DNA from: Bufo bufo | Lineage: Eukaryota > Chordata > Amphibia > Anura > Bufonidae | Assembly (NCBI RefSeq): GCF_905171765.1 | Contig: NC_053389.1 | Span: 747,721,146 to 747,785,145, forward strand | Reading direction: 5' to 3' | Length of the DNA stretch: 64,000 bases | Shown: positions 24,331 to 34,978 of the stretch, one piece after another | Numbering within the stretch: the stretch's first letter is position 1 | Layout: every line of letters starts with the position of its first letter | The notes under the pieces: generated by a model | The model's input: the letters and a program-made list of their open reading frames with translations, nothing else | Told to the model about the DNA's origin: nothing | The model's database searches: none | Translations under genes and position numbers: made by a program

Positions 24331-24700
24331 GGGGTGGGCTAAGTCCACCACCGTGGTAACCTAACCAGGTCTGTCAGTGTTAACTATATATTGCTCATAC
24401 ATTAGGTATACATAGTGGAGAAAATTTAAAGTATCACTAACTTTTCACAAAAGTTGTGATATATCAAATAGACATACCAACAGATGTTATATGTGGGGGT
24501 CTGAGTGCACTCAGACCCCCAATGATCCCTAAAACAAGAAGAGAGAAGCGTCTGCATATTACACTCTCCTTGCTGCCAAGGGATTAATTGAAATGGGCCC
24601 ATAAACACCTATGGAGCCTGTCTCATACAACAAGGAGATATACAGTACATTAGTTAGCAGTCTAAGTTGGCTGTACCCTTGAAGTACTACTGCAAAGAGT
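24331..24700. other. No gene seen
   Basis: Anonymous AT-rich DNA without ORF, TIR or tandem structure that I can support. Confidence 0.4.
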
Positions 24701-24702
24701 TA

Positions 24703-26323
24703 CAGTTGCAAGAAAAAGTATATGAACCCATTGGAATGATATGGATTTCTGCACAAATTGGTCATAAAATGTGATCTGATCTTCATCTAAGTCACAACAA
24801 TAGACAATCACAGTCTGCTTAAACTAATAACACACAAATAATTAGATGTTACCATGTTTTTATTAAACACACCATGTAAACATTCACAGTGCAGGTGGAA
24901 AAAGTATGTGATCCCTTGGATTTAATAACTGGTTGAACCTCCTTTGGCAGCAATAACTTCAACCAAACGTTTCCTGTAGTTGCAGATCACACGTGCACAA
25001 CTGTCAGGAGTAATTCTTGACTATTCCTCTTTACAGAACTGTTTCAGTTCAGCAATATTCTTGGGATGTCTGGTGTGAATCGCTTTCTTGAGGTAATGCC
25101 ACAGCATCTCAATCGGGTTGAGGTCAGGACTCTGACTGGGCCACTCCAGAAGGCGTATTTTCTTCTGTTTAAGCCATTCTGTTGTTGATTTACTACTATG
25201 CTTTGGGTTGTTGTCCTGTTACAACACCCATCTTCTGTTGAGCTTCAGCTGGTAGACAGATGGCCTGAAGTTCTCCTGCAAAATATCTTGATAAACTTGG
25301 GAATTCATTTTTCCTTTGATGATAGCAATCCGTCCAGGCTCTGACGAAGCAAAGCAGCCCCAAACCATGAGGCCCCCACCACCATACTTCACAGTTGGGA
25401 TGAGGTTTTGATGTTGGCGTGCTGTGCTTCTTTTTCTCCACACATAGTGTTGTGTGTTTCTTCCAAACAACTCAACTTTGGTTTCATCTGTCCACAGAAT
25501 ATTTTGCCAGTACTGCTGTGGAACATCCAGGTGCTCTTGTGCAAACTGTAAACATGCAGCAATGTTTTTTTTGGACAGCAGTTGCTTCCTCTGTGGTATC
25601 CTCCCATGAAATCCATTCTTGTTTAGTGTTTTACGTATCGTAGATTCACTAACAAGGATGTTAGCATATGCCAGAGACTTTTGTAAGTCTTCAGCTGACT
25701 CTCTAGGATTCACCTTCACCTCATTGAGCAGTCTGCGCTGTGCTCTTGCTGTCATCTTTACAGGAAGGCCACTCCTAGGGAGAGTAGCAGCAGTGCTGAA
25801 CTTTCTCCACTTATAAACAATTTGTCTTACCATGGACTGATGAACAGCAAGGCTTTTGGAGATACTTTTATAACCTTTTCCAGCTTTATGCAAGTCAACA
25901 ATTCTTAATCGTAGGTCTTCTGAGAGCTCTTTTGTGCGAGGCATCATTTACATCAGGCAATGCTTCTTGTGAAAAGCAAACCCAGAACTGGTGTGTGTTT
26001 TTTATAGGGCAGGGCAGCTGTAACCAACACCTCCAATCTCATCTCATTGATTGGACTCCAGTTGGCTGACACCTCACTCCAATTAGTTCTTGGAGATGTC
26101 ATTAGTCTAGGGGTTCACATACTTTTTCCACCTGGACTGTGAATGTTTACATGGTGTGTTCAATAAAAACATGGTAACATTTAATTCTTTGTGTGTTATT
26201 AGTTTAAGCAGACTGTGATTGTCTATTGTTGTGACTTAGATGAAGATCAGATCACATTTTATGACCAATTTGTGCAGAAATCCATATCATTCCAAAGGGT
26301 TCACATACTTTTTCTTGCAACTG
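24703..26323 (-). mobile_element. Tc1-like transposon copy A (DD34E)
   Basis: 1,621 bases with long inverted ends: cagttgcaagaaaaagtat on the left, atactttttcttgcaactg on the right. TA flanks both sides (24701-24702 and 26324-26325), the Tc1/mariner target duplication. The transposase is on the minus strand. It is closely related to copy B at 27403-29073. Confidence 0.93.
24922..25947 (-). pseudogene. Tc1-like transposase (copy A), inactivated
   Basis: Starts ATG at 25947 ([20 protein letters not shown]). It has a paired-like HTH domain ([18 protein letters not shown]), a second HTH region with a GRPV-type hook ([11 protein letters not shown]), then the catalytic core: WTDETKVELFGRN (first D), a QDN block (second D) and [12 protein letters not shown] (E). 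In copy B the last two are 34 residues apart, the DD34E signature. Cut-and-paste transposase of about 340 residues. It is stopped after WVL by TAA, where a glutamine codon is expected; copy B has the same stop. A further stop is seen near 25023. The frame is otherwise largely open. Confidence 0.9.
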
Positions 26324-26325
26324 TA

Positions 26326-26880
26326 ATTACTGATAGATTTAATGTCAAATTGTTGAGTTAAATGTTGGGATTTGTAATGCTTGTGTACTTAATAGCGCTG
26401 TATGGACAACCTAATGGTTTATATCTGGGCGCACTGCATTACAGTATGTTGCCAGAGCAAAGGACTTAGTCTGTGGTTAGTTAGTAAGTCTAGGTCTAGC
26501 TGAGCTACAGTGAATACCTGTACATGCAAGCTCTTGAGAACTAGGCCCAAGTTCAGAGAACTTCTGTCTCAGTTTGCAGCTACCAAGGAAGCAACCCTAC
26601 TACCAAAATACATCTGAGGGAAGAAGATTAGAAGGTCTAGAATTCACAAGGTCATGCTTCAGATTCAGAGAACAAAGTATTATGCTTGTTTATGGCAAAA
26701 AGACTTTGAGGCTGTGAAAGGTAATATTTCTGAAGTGCCCTACCACACTTTGAAATAGATTGGCCACCCGTATCTATTATCTGCACCCCTCAGTCCAGGG
26801 ATTGCAGAAGCATTTAACAAGATACTTGTTGCATGCCTGTGGTTCTTGCAGTACGCAGCCCTGCAGGGTGAGCGAATGTG
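26326..26880. other. No gene seen
   Basis: Anonymous sequence between Tc1 copy A and an LTR-like repeat. No coding signal or repeat structure is evident. Confidence 0.4.
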
Positions 26881-27778
26881 AGGTCACAGGGGTAGTTAAC
26901 AAACCGAGGGTAGCTCTTGGTACTCACAGTTTTTATATACCCTGGGCAGGCGTACAGCAGTGATGGAGAGGCTGGCACATGGATCCTCTGGGGCACTCTC
27001 TGTGTATAGGGACCAGGCCAGGTAGTAGGTGAGGTGCCCTGGGTGTTGTTGGTTTAGTGTGCCTGTGGCAAGATCCCTTAAAGTTTGTGACGCCAGTGCC
27101 GGTAACGGTGGCACACCGATTTGTTGTAGGAATAATTGAGGTACACAAAGTTGCAGTGAACCGGAACTTCTTTTTACTGAACAGTCCAACTATATACAGT
27201 CTTCAGTTAATTCCATATGTATAATGTTGAATACAGGCAGGCTTCATACAAATGGCAGGCAAAGTCTTTGCAAGATACTCAGAGGGAATAACACTTACAG
27301 ATCAGGCTGTACTTTCCTCAGATCCTGTCTGGCTTTCACCAAGGCCCGTATGCCCTATTGCTGGCTTTATCCTTGGGTAGGGAAAACTACCTCTGGTATA
27401 TACAGTTGCAAGAAAAAGTATGTGAACCCTTTGGAATGATATGGATTTCTGCACAACTTGGTCATAAAATGTGATCTGATCTTCATCTAAGTCACAACAA
27501 TAGACAATCACAGTCTGCTTAAACTAATAACACACAAAGAATTAAATGTTACCATATTTTTATTGAACACACCATGGAAACATTCACAGTGCAGGTGGAA
27601 AAAGTATGTGAACCCCTAGACTAATGACATCTCCAAGAACTAATTGGAGTGAGGTGTCAGCCAACCGGAGTCCAATCAATGAGATGAGATTGAAGGTGTT
27701 GGTTACAGCTACCCTGCCCTATAAAAAACACACACCAGTTCTGGGTTTGCTTTTCACAAGAAGTATTGCCTGATGTAA

Positions 27779-28791
27779 ATGATGCCTTGCACAAAAGAGC
27801 TCTCAGAAGACCTACGATTAAGAATTGTTGACTTGCATAAAGCTGGAAAAGGTTATAAAAGTATCTCCAAAAGCCTTGCTGTTCATCAGTCCACAGTAAG
27901 ACAAATTGTCTATAAATTGAGAAAGTTCAGCACTGCTGCTACTCTCCCTAGGAGTGGCCGTCCTGTAAAGATGACTACAAGAGCACAGTGCAGACTGCTC
28001 AATGAGGTGAAGAAGAATCCTAGAGTGTCAGCTAAAGACTTACAAAAGTCTCTGGCATATGCTAACATCCCTGTTAGCGAATCTACGATACGTAAAACAC
28101 TAAACAAGAATGGATTTCATGGGAGGATACCACAGAGGAAGCCACTGCTGTCCAAAAAAAACATTGCTGCACGTTTACATTTTGCACAAGAGCACCTGGA
28201 TGTTCCACAGCAGTACTGGCAAAATATTCTGTGGACAGATGAAACCAAAGTTGAGTTTTTTGGAAGAAACACACAACATTATGTGTGGAGAAAAAGAGGT
28301 ACAGCGCACTAACATCAAAACCTCATCCCAACTGTGAGGTATGGTGGTGGGGGCATCATGGTTTGGGGCTGCTTTTCTGCATCAGGGCCTGGACGGATTG
28401 CTATCATCAAAAGAAAAATGAATTCCCAAGTTTATCAAGACATTTTGCAGGAGAACTTAAGGCCATCTGTCCACCAGCTGAAGCTCAACAGAAGATGGGT
28501 GTTGTAACAGGACAACGACCCAAAGCATAGAAGTAAATCAACAATAGAATTGCTGAAACAGAAGAAAATATGCCTTCTGGAGTGGCCCAGTCAGAGTCCT
28601 GACCTCAACCCGATTGAGATGCTGTGGCATGGCCTCAAGAAATCGATTCACACCAGACATCCCAAGAATATTGCTGAACTGAAACAGTTCTGTAAAGAGG
28701 AATGGTCAAGAATTACTCCTGACCGTTGTGCAACTACAGGAAACGTTTGGTTGAAGTTATTGCTGCCAAAGGAGGTTCAACCAGTTATTAA
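27779..28791 (+). pseudogene. Tc1-like transposase (copy B), inactivated
   Basis: Opens at ATG 27779 ([20 protein letters not shown]) and stays open to a TAA at 28310-28312, just after WRKRGTAH. It then continues in the same frame through MVWGCFSASGPGRIAIIK to a second TAA after WVL (about 28504), then [12 protein letters not shown] and [11 protein letters not shown]. Counting from the D of QDN to the E of PIE gives 34 intervening residues, so the core is DD34E. The frame is shifted near the C-terminus relative to copy A. Two nonsense codons make it non-functional. Confidence 0.9.
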
Positions 28792-28846
28792 ATCCAAGGG
28801 TTCACATACTTTTTCCACCTGCACTGTGAATGTTTACATGGTGTGT

Positions 28847-28903
28847 AACATAGTAACATAGTAACATAGTAACATAGTACATAAGGCCGAAATAAATAAG
28901 GCC
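28847..28903. mobile_element. 57-bp retroposed tail (AACATAGT repeats)
   Basis: Absent from Tc1 copy A and bounded by gtgtgt on both sides (28841-28846 and 28904-28909). It consists of four aacatagt-type repeats plus acataaggccgaaataaat. A very short insert made of a microsatellite-like tail fits a severely 5'-truncated LINE insertion. The family is uncertain. Confidence 0.5.
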
Positions 28904-29460
28904 GTGTGTTCAATAAAAACATGGTAACATTTAATTCTTTGTGTGTTATTAGTTTAAGCAGACTGTGATTGTCTATTGTTGTGACTTAGATGAAGATCAG
29001 ATCACATTTTATGACCAATTTGTACAGAAATCCATATCATTCCAAAGGGTTCACATACTTTTTCTTGCAACTGTATCTTCTTGCTGTAAATATCCTTCTG
29101 CCCTTCAGCTTTCTATTTGGCTGGATGAAAGTGGCTCTGCACTGTACTTTTAAAGGTGCTATATATCCTCAGGAGGTAGCTTCTTCTCCTGGATTAACTT
29201 CTGAGCTTCTCTTGCTCAGGAACCTCAGGCAGGCTAGACTGAGCTACTTAGCCTCCTGGATTAGACTGAACTAACTCCTTCCTGACTGGGCCTAACTATA
29301 TATACTAGGGGGTTCCCTAGCTCCCTAACAGGGCTGGTACACAGGAATTAACATGACATTATACATTACAATGCAATATAAAATACCTTCGCAATTTCCC
29401 ACAGGAGGTGGGGCAACATGACCCTTAGTAGTGCCCACCCTTACGTAGTGGGACACTACA

Positions 29461-29953
29461 TTCTGATGAGCGAATACAAAGTGTCTTTAGAGAGAGAGAG
29501 GGGGGGGGGAGTACTACAACCTTCATCATTGCTTCTCTCCATATGCTGCTACTGAGAAAGGATTGCACTGTAATATACTTTGGAATTGTGTTTTGTTACT
29601 GCGGAATGTACTACTACTCTCACTTGTACTTTAGTAAGAGAGACTTATTTATTGACACCAATGAGCCTGGTTATTGACTTCACCATTCACTGGCCCTCAT
29701 GCCTTGCACCCAGAGGGAGAGATTGGCACTTTGAACTGTAAGTACAACAACTACCAGCGTAGCCACTGCTACTCACATTCTCCTCCACGCACTGCCCTTG
29801 GGGTCGCTGCAAGTGCTTATCAAAACTTTTTTGATATGTCTTTTTTAAAAAGGTAAATGACTCTTAAAAGATGCACCAAGTTTATCAAACATGGTGCAAA
29901 ATGTTTTAATTTTGGCTTAAATTACGACAACATAGACTTCTACAAAATGGACT
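29461..29953. other. No gene seen
   Basis: Anonymous sequence with a short (ga)n/(g)n tract at 29490-29510. The 60-aa ORF at 29674 has no recognisable features. Confidence 0.4.
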
Positions 29954-30583
29954 TTAAAGAGGACATTTCACTACAATAAAAAATCTAAACTAAGCAAACA
30001 CACATGGAGAGCGGCGCCCAGTGATCTCCCTGCACTTACTATTATCCCTGGGCGCCGCTCCGTTCTCCCGGTATAGGCTCCGGTAGCATCAGATTTTAGG
30101 CTCAACTGGGAGGAGCCTGCCGACATCTCCTTCTCCCAGGCTGGAGCGCTGGCCAATCGCAGCGCTCAGCTCTTAGCCAGCAGGCTCCTCCCAGTTGAGC
30201 CTAAAATCTGAAGCTGTAAAAAGGTAGACCAGGCACTCTATATATGTAGCCAATAAATGAGATATAAATATCTAAATATCTCAAATAAATATCTCATTTA
30301 TTGGCTACATATATAGAGTGCCTGGTCTACCTTTTTACAATTTTTTATTACCCTTTGTGTGGCTGGGTGGGCCACTCAGACCAAGAGCACTGTTCCATAT
30401 TGTCCAGCTGGAGTGATCCACAGACACTCTACTTATATAAAATCTGAAGCTACCGGAGCCTATACCGGGAGAACGGAGCGGCGCCAAGGGATAATAGTAA
30501 GTGCAGGGAGATCCCTGGGCGCCGCTCTCCATGTCAGCATACTTAGTTTAGATTTTTTTATTGTAGTGAAAGGTCCTCTTTAA
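29954..30583. mobile_element. Long-TIR MITE with TTAA target (T2/Kolobok-like)
   Basis: TTAA at both edges (29954-29957 and 30580-30583), then agaggacatttcactacaat on the left and its near-complement on the right, about 45 bases of inverted repeat including aaatctaaactaag. The interior is itself palindromic (gcgccgctcc/ggagcggcgc, ggctcaactgggagg/cctcccagttgagcc). No ORF. TTAA targets are used by Kolobok/T2 and piggyBac elements. Confidence 0.8.
30216..30437. mobile_element. Hairpin-bearing insertion inside the MITE
   Basis: 222 bases flanked by direct copies of taaaatctgaagct (30202-30215 and 30438-30451). The left half (30216-30338) is a near-perfect hairpin with 49-base arms starting gtaaaaaggtagaccaggca. 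The rest contains no ORF. A 14-base target duplication fits target-primed retroposition; the inverted part suggests template switching or twin priming. Confidence 0.6.
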
Positions 30584-31994
30584 GAATTTGCCCCATTATG
30601 AATCTCCCCTAATGTTTTTCTGTTTCTTTTTTACATACGATGTATCATGATGGTGAGTGTAGCGTCCCACCTCTTTCAATTTATCATACATTTGGTCAGT
30701 AATATTGAAAAATGTAAAATGCTAAAAAGGAAACTATATTACACAGCAGTTTCATTGCAGTTTTACAAACTGGGCTGAGATGGGGACCTGAAGTTCTTGG
30801 TTATCTGGTCCTGTATGTTTTATAAGAGTCCTATTGGAATAGACCTTTTAACTGGTGAATTTTAACCAACTACACTATAATATGTGATACAAATTTAATT
30901 ATATTAAGAGACCATAGCATCCTAGTTTATTGGTCCTGCCTTGGTTTTTCATAGTTTTCACTTTCATTTGATTACATTTTATAAAAGCTTCATTTTCATT
31001 ACAAACATTAACCATCTCTTATATCTCAGAGCAAAGACTAATTAGAAAAAAAGCATATTGATAAATTAGTCACACAACATTGTCCATCTTCATTCCAGGT
31101 GCAGCAGATCCTCACGTAAGGGAGAGAAGAGCTCTAGTTTTCATCCCAGATCACAGGTCAAGCAGTTAACAAATGTTCTGTTTCTTTTAATTCCTTATTC
31201 CCAGGAGTCACAGCCTCTTCAACAGAAATGGCAATTTTACGATCCCAGATAAAATTTCATTGTGTTCTAAATTGTTTCAGCTAAAATCGAACTTCCCGTA
31301 AGCAGTTTCTAAAGAGACAAACAGTGTGATATTTTCCTTCTGAAAGTGAACAAGCAAGTGGGGCTTGTAAAGTGTGGGGGGGATGGCAGTGTTTCACACA
31401 ATGACCCATCTAATATAAAGCAATAAAATTCACGAGTCTGTGAGGAACAAAACTTTCTCTGCTAAACAGTTCTTCTTATTTGTCATTCTCCTTAGCTTGT
31501 CCCTTGTCATCATGAGTGAAGTTGGCAAATTATGTGCCATCTATGGAGGCATGTGCTAATGTCGTTTTTAATGATCATATATCTAGATCACATTGACAAC
31601 AAATAGTCTTAGCAGGTGCCTATAGGTTGTAACAATCAGTGAGCCCAATGAATGGTAACCATCTTCACTGCTAAAGGGGTATTTCTATCTGGACATTTAT
31701 GGGACATCGCTAGGCTATGCTACAAATATCCAATAGGTGCATTTCTGGGACCTAGTCCAATGTCAAGAACAGGACCCCAATGTGAATGGAGAGCAAGGAG
31801 CGCATGTGCAGCTTTCTCTATTCACTTTGCTGGGACTTCTGAAAATAGTGTACTTGCTCAGCAGGAAGGGGAAGGGAAGTCATATTTGCAGAGTATGCTC
31901 TTCATTCATGTCAGGCACCGTCCTTGAGATAGCAGCAGGTCCCAGATGTGAGCCCACACCAATCAGACATGTATTGCTTTAATAATGATCATCC
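30584..31994. other. Anonymous DNA, no gene seen
   Basis: Longest stretch without TE structure (1.4 kb). AT-rich. The 91-aa and 81-aa ORFs near 31652-31982 overlap each other and lack domain features. I see no splice-bounded exon that I can support. Confidence 0.4.
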
Positions 31995-32391
31995 TTAAAG
32001 GGAACCTGTCACCTCCAAAACACATATAAAACCGACACCTTACAGTAGCCCCCAGTGTGTTCATAATCATGTGTTTCATTCCTCCATCGTTTGCTGCATA
32101 CTTTATAAAAACGCTGTTTTAATCTCCATTCGCGCTATCTTCAGAGCCAGCTTGAAGTCAAGAGGGCAGTGGCTGCACATGTGTGCCTATGCGTGCACCC
32201 ATGGTCCTGGTCACCAGTGTTCAGGCATGGGCACCGCTTATGAATGAGCAGTGTATAATACAATTAAAAAATTAATCAAGCCAGCAAAGGAGGCAATAAG
32301 GACAATCATAATACGGTATATCAGTACGTGCCTTGAATTAACTTTGTCTATATGACAAATGCCATTTGCTGAAGTGACACAATCCCTTTAA
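31995..32391. mobile_element. T2-type MITE (TTAA)
   Basis: Begins ttaaagggaacctgtcac and ends gtgacacaatccctttaa: inverted ends that fit the TTAAAGGRR terminus described for Xenopus T2 MITEs, with TTAA as target. No ORF inside. Confidence 0.75.
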
Positions 32392-32887
32392 AGCTGCCAG
32401 TATTGGCTACTTGTTACAAGTCTGAAGTATGTTGGAGTAAAATGTGCCAAACTTATTAAACGTCACGTCTCTTCTTTGGCGCTTCTTGGACTGTCCAAAA
32501 GGTGCAAAATTGAGACTATATGTGCTACTGTATGAACATTTATAGATCTGATCTACAATTTGGAAAGACTCCCAGTCATTTTCCATCCCTGATAGACCCA
32601 CCTATCGTATGTACTTTTCTTGCCACTTTTCAAAAAATTGTCAGGGGTGAGAAAAGTGACAAACTATTGCACAAATATGGTGTGCGCCAAGTCTGGAACT
32701 TTTTAACACCACATAAGTGATACAGATCACTAAATAAATTCCGCCCGTTGTTTTCTTCGTCTACCTTTCACTCCAGTCACAATCATTACTGAATGATATC
32801 GAATCAGATATTTGATGCTGAAGCTTTACCATCAATTAATATGAGCTAAGCTTTCAGTGCTGTGAATTTGCTGAAGGGTGTATGATG
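32392..32887. other. Pre-insertion flank of the ERV, no gene seen
   Basis: AT-rich anonymous DNA. It continues directly into the flank at 46501 if the provirus is removed. Confidence 0.5.
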
Positions 32888-32892
32888 CTTTC
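32888..32892 (+). repeat. Target site duplication, left (ERV)
   Basis: ctttc directly before the 5' LTR; the same five bases follow the 3' LTR at 46496-46500. It shows integration as a complete provirus without later rearrangement of the ends. Confidence 0.9.
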
Positions 32893-33282
32893 TGTTGAAG
32901 GAAGTGTTATATTTAAATATATATGTATATATGCCCTGACATATATACATGTATATTGGCCCTTGACTGTGGGCCCGTCCAGGTGGGACCAGGGGATATA
33001 CATGGAAATGTATGTAGGCCTCCTTGACAGGCATACATCTCTATGTATATATATATATATATATATATGTATGGATGGGCTTATTGTCACGTGTGGGTGT
33101 ATGCATATTTGTGGATGTGCCCCAAACATCCATGATTGTGCATATACTTATAATATAACTGTATATATGTATATATATGTGTATGGATGTGCCCCAAGCA
33201 TCCATACACATATAGTATAGGAACCAGACGTGCCGCCCCCCCCCCTCATGCATCCCTGCAGGAGATGAGAAGGTCTCCAGAT

Positions 33283-33569
33283 GGCTGGACAATTATGTCC
33301 AGCCTCTGGTGACCTCAAAAGGCATGGGATCAATAGAGATCCGATGCCTTTTGGTATTTAACTATCCCCAACCGTTGGGGATAGTTAACATAACAGAGAG
33401 AGGAACAAACGTCCCTCCCTCTGTTATCTGCACACCTCCGGCGCGATAATTATCGCACCGCATGGTATGCAGATGCGCTACAGGCGGAGGATCAAAGGAA
33501 CCCTCCGCCTGGAAGCGCGCTCCGGGATGCGCGGGCCGGCGCGGTGACGTCATATCACCGCGCCGGCCC
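33283..33569. promoter_or_regulatory. Ladder of inverted repeats in U3 (5' LTR)
   Basis: Consecutive hairpins: 33283-33304 (8-bp arms); 33316-33353 (aaaaggcat...atgcctttt); 33358-33388 (15-bp arms ttaactatccccaac, 1-base loop); 33390-33427 (14-bp arms, one mismatch); 33443-33456 (gcgataattatcgc); 33481-33511 (caggcggagg/cctccgcctg); 33533-33569 (15-bp arms gggccggcgcggtga around cgtcata). All lie just upstream of the TATA-like site. The same ladder is in the 3' LTR at 45197-45483. Confidence 0.85.
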
Positions 33570-33749
33570 ACGTGTTCTGGCCGGCGGCGCGCACGTGCAC
33601 GTCCGGACGTGCTGCCTCGGGAGCGAGCGCCGCCAAACTTAAATAGTCAGGCGGCGCTACGCTGAGGCACTTCTGTACAGAGCCCCAGCCGGAGAGGATC
33701 ATCCCTGGACGAACGAGCAACCCCTGGACAACGAGCATTATACCTAAGT

Positions 33750-34100
33750 ACCCCTCTGATACCCCCCTATTACTCCTTATATACCCCACTACGCTCACCC
33801 TCACTGTATACCCCATTACTCTCACTCCCTATATACCCCACTATATACCCCACTACTCTCACTCCCTATATACCCCACTATATACCCCACTACTCTCACT
33901 CCCTATATACCCCACTACTCTATATACCCCACTACTCTCACTCACTATAACCCTTCCCTATATACCCCTGGTAACCTTACCCTATATACCCCTGGTAACC
34001 CTAACCCTACCCTATATACCCCTGGTACCCTACCCTATATACCCCTGGTAACCCTAACCTATATACCCCTGGTACCCTACCCCTTATTACCCCTGATAAA
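33750..34100. repeat. Pyrimidine-rich minisatellite in R/U5
   Basis: Repeats of ctatataccccactactctc, then tatacccctggtaaccct, some with ccctaaccctaccct (telomere-like). It lies downstream of the likely start site, so it would be transcribed in the RNA leader. Identical in the 3' LTR (about 45664-46014). Confidence 0.85.
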
Positions 34101-34350
34101 TCCCTTCCCTGATTTACCCTAATCACCTCCCGCGGTATATTTATGCTTTATGGTTGGCTTACACTCTAGTAAGACCACCGTCAACCTTCGTCTACCCCAT
34201 AGGGATAGTTTATAGTACTAGGTGGGTGGGCTGTTAATATTGAATGTGTGTATCGTATAGTTAGTTTGTGGGTGGAATTGGGACTGTGTAGTGTAGTTGA
34301 GTACTGTATATCTAGTGCTGTATTGTAAATGTATTGCGTAGTGTATTGTT

Positions 34351-34356
34351 AATAAA
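34351..34356 (+). terminator. Polyadenylation signal in LTR
   Basis: AATAAA in the 5' LTR; the functional copy would be its twin at 46265-46270 in the 3' LTR. It marks the R region. Confidence 0.6.
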
Positions 34357-34582
34357 TACTGTTATATTTGTATCCGTCGGTAACGTGTAGTTATTGGCGA
34401 TAGTTAGTTAGTAAGGCGCATGCAGCTAGTGTAGCGATCAGTGTAAGGCATAGTGAAGGTATTGTTATTATTATATAAAGGTATAAATAGGCGGAGTTAT
34501 CAATAGACGGCTCCTCCTATTTATGAATATTAAGTATCAATATTTGCATAAATATTGGTGAGTAATATTCCCCCTTTTACAT

Positions 34583-34600
34583 TGGCGAGCCAGGCCCACT
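34583..34600 (+). promoter_or_regulatory. Primer binding site, tRNA-Arg-like
   Basis: TGGCGAGCCAG starts two bases after the LTR end, the usual place for a retroviral PBS. These 11 bases complement the CCA-ended 3' terminus of vertebrate tRNA-Arg(ACG); the following bases match less well. Snakehead retrovirus is reported to use tRNA-Arg, which is one reason for the suggested relationship. Confidence 0.65.
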
Positions 34601-34978
34601 GCTAAGAATTTGTTTTCTGTGTTTGGTTTTGGCGAAAAGAATCGCTTACGCTGTGAACTAGTCAGGCGGGAGGGACGCGGTCAGTGGATTCTGAGCGTCC
34701 ATTGCCTGATAGTTCGTATAGGTAAAGCGGTTTGTTCAATCAGAACCAGACACAGAGCAATCTCTACAGCAGAGAATCTAAAATCTTTTCTGATTTTTCT
34801 GTATTAATATTTTCTGATTCCCTTACACGCCCACTGGAGAGAAGTCATCACCTACACCACTGAAGAGAGAACCGTCGTCATTGAAGTCGAACATAAGTCG
34901 TCTGGCTGGTCGGGAGAAGGCGTTCCGAATATTGAAGGACCTCCTCCACGCAGCAACACAGCACAACAAACGACACCA
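34601..34978 (+). other. ERV leader, putative packaging region
   Basis: 378 bases between PBS and gag. A 65-codon frame at 34610 has no ATG start and is not called. By position this should contain the packaging signal. No donor as strong as the GTAAGT at 35003 is obvious here. Confidence 0.5.

Larger units (their letters stand above)
27403..29073 (+). mobile_element. Tc1-like transposon copy B (DD34E)
   Basis: Same inverted ends as copy A (cagttgcaagaaaaagtatg and its complement), with TA on both sides (27401-27402 and 29074-29075). It is 50 bases longer than copy A, because of a 57-base insertion at 28847-28903 next to the right end. Oriented opposite to copy A and 1.1 kb from it. Confidence 0.93.
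26880..29460 (-). mobile_element. LTR-like repeat split by Tc1 copy B
   Basis: Ends on the right as gtgggacactaca, giving a TGTAGTGTCCCAC start on the minus strand, typical of LTRs. The pieces 26880-27400 and 29076-29460 are single-copy here and are separated exactly by the TA-flanked Tc1 element. The left end and target duplication are not established, so solo-LTR status is inferred. Confidence 0.4.
32893..34581 (+). mobile_element. 5' LTR of endogenous retrovirus (1,689 bp)
   Basis: Starts tgttgaagg and ends ccttttaca (TG...CA). It differs from the 3' LTR by a (TA)n length change near 33050, a C-run length change near 33236-33245, and one substitution at 33263. U3 contains a TA-rich region, a ladder of hairpins (33283-33569) with a TGACGTCA CRE-like site, and a weak TATA-like TTAAATAG at 33639. 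R/U5 holds pyrimidine-rich minisatellites and AATAAA at 34351. A length of 1.69 kb is long for a retroviral LTR. Confidence 0.95.

Noticed and set aside
32854..33292. Overlapping ORFs rich in Tyr/Ile in the 5' LTR (and twins at 44725-45206)
   Set aside because: Encoded by TA-rich and palindromic LTR sequence, duplicated with the LTR.
34610..34807. 65-codon frame in the ERV leader
   Set aside because: No ATG start (begins TTG) and no recognisable features.
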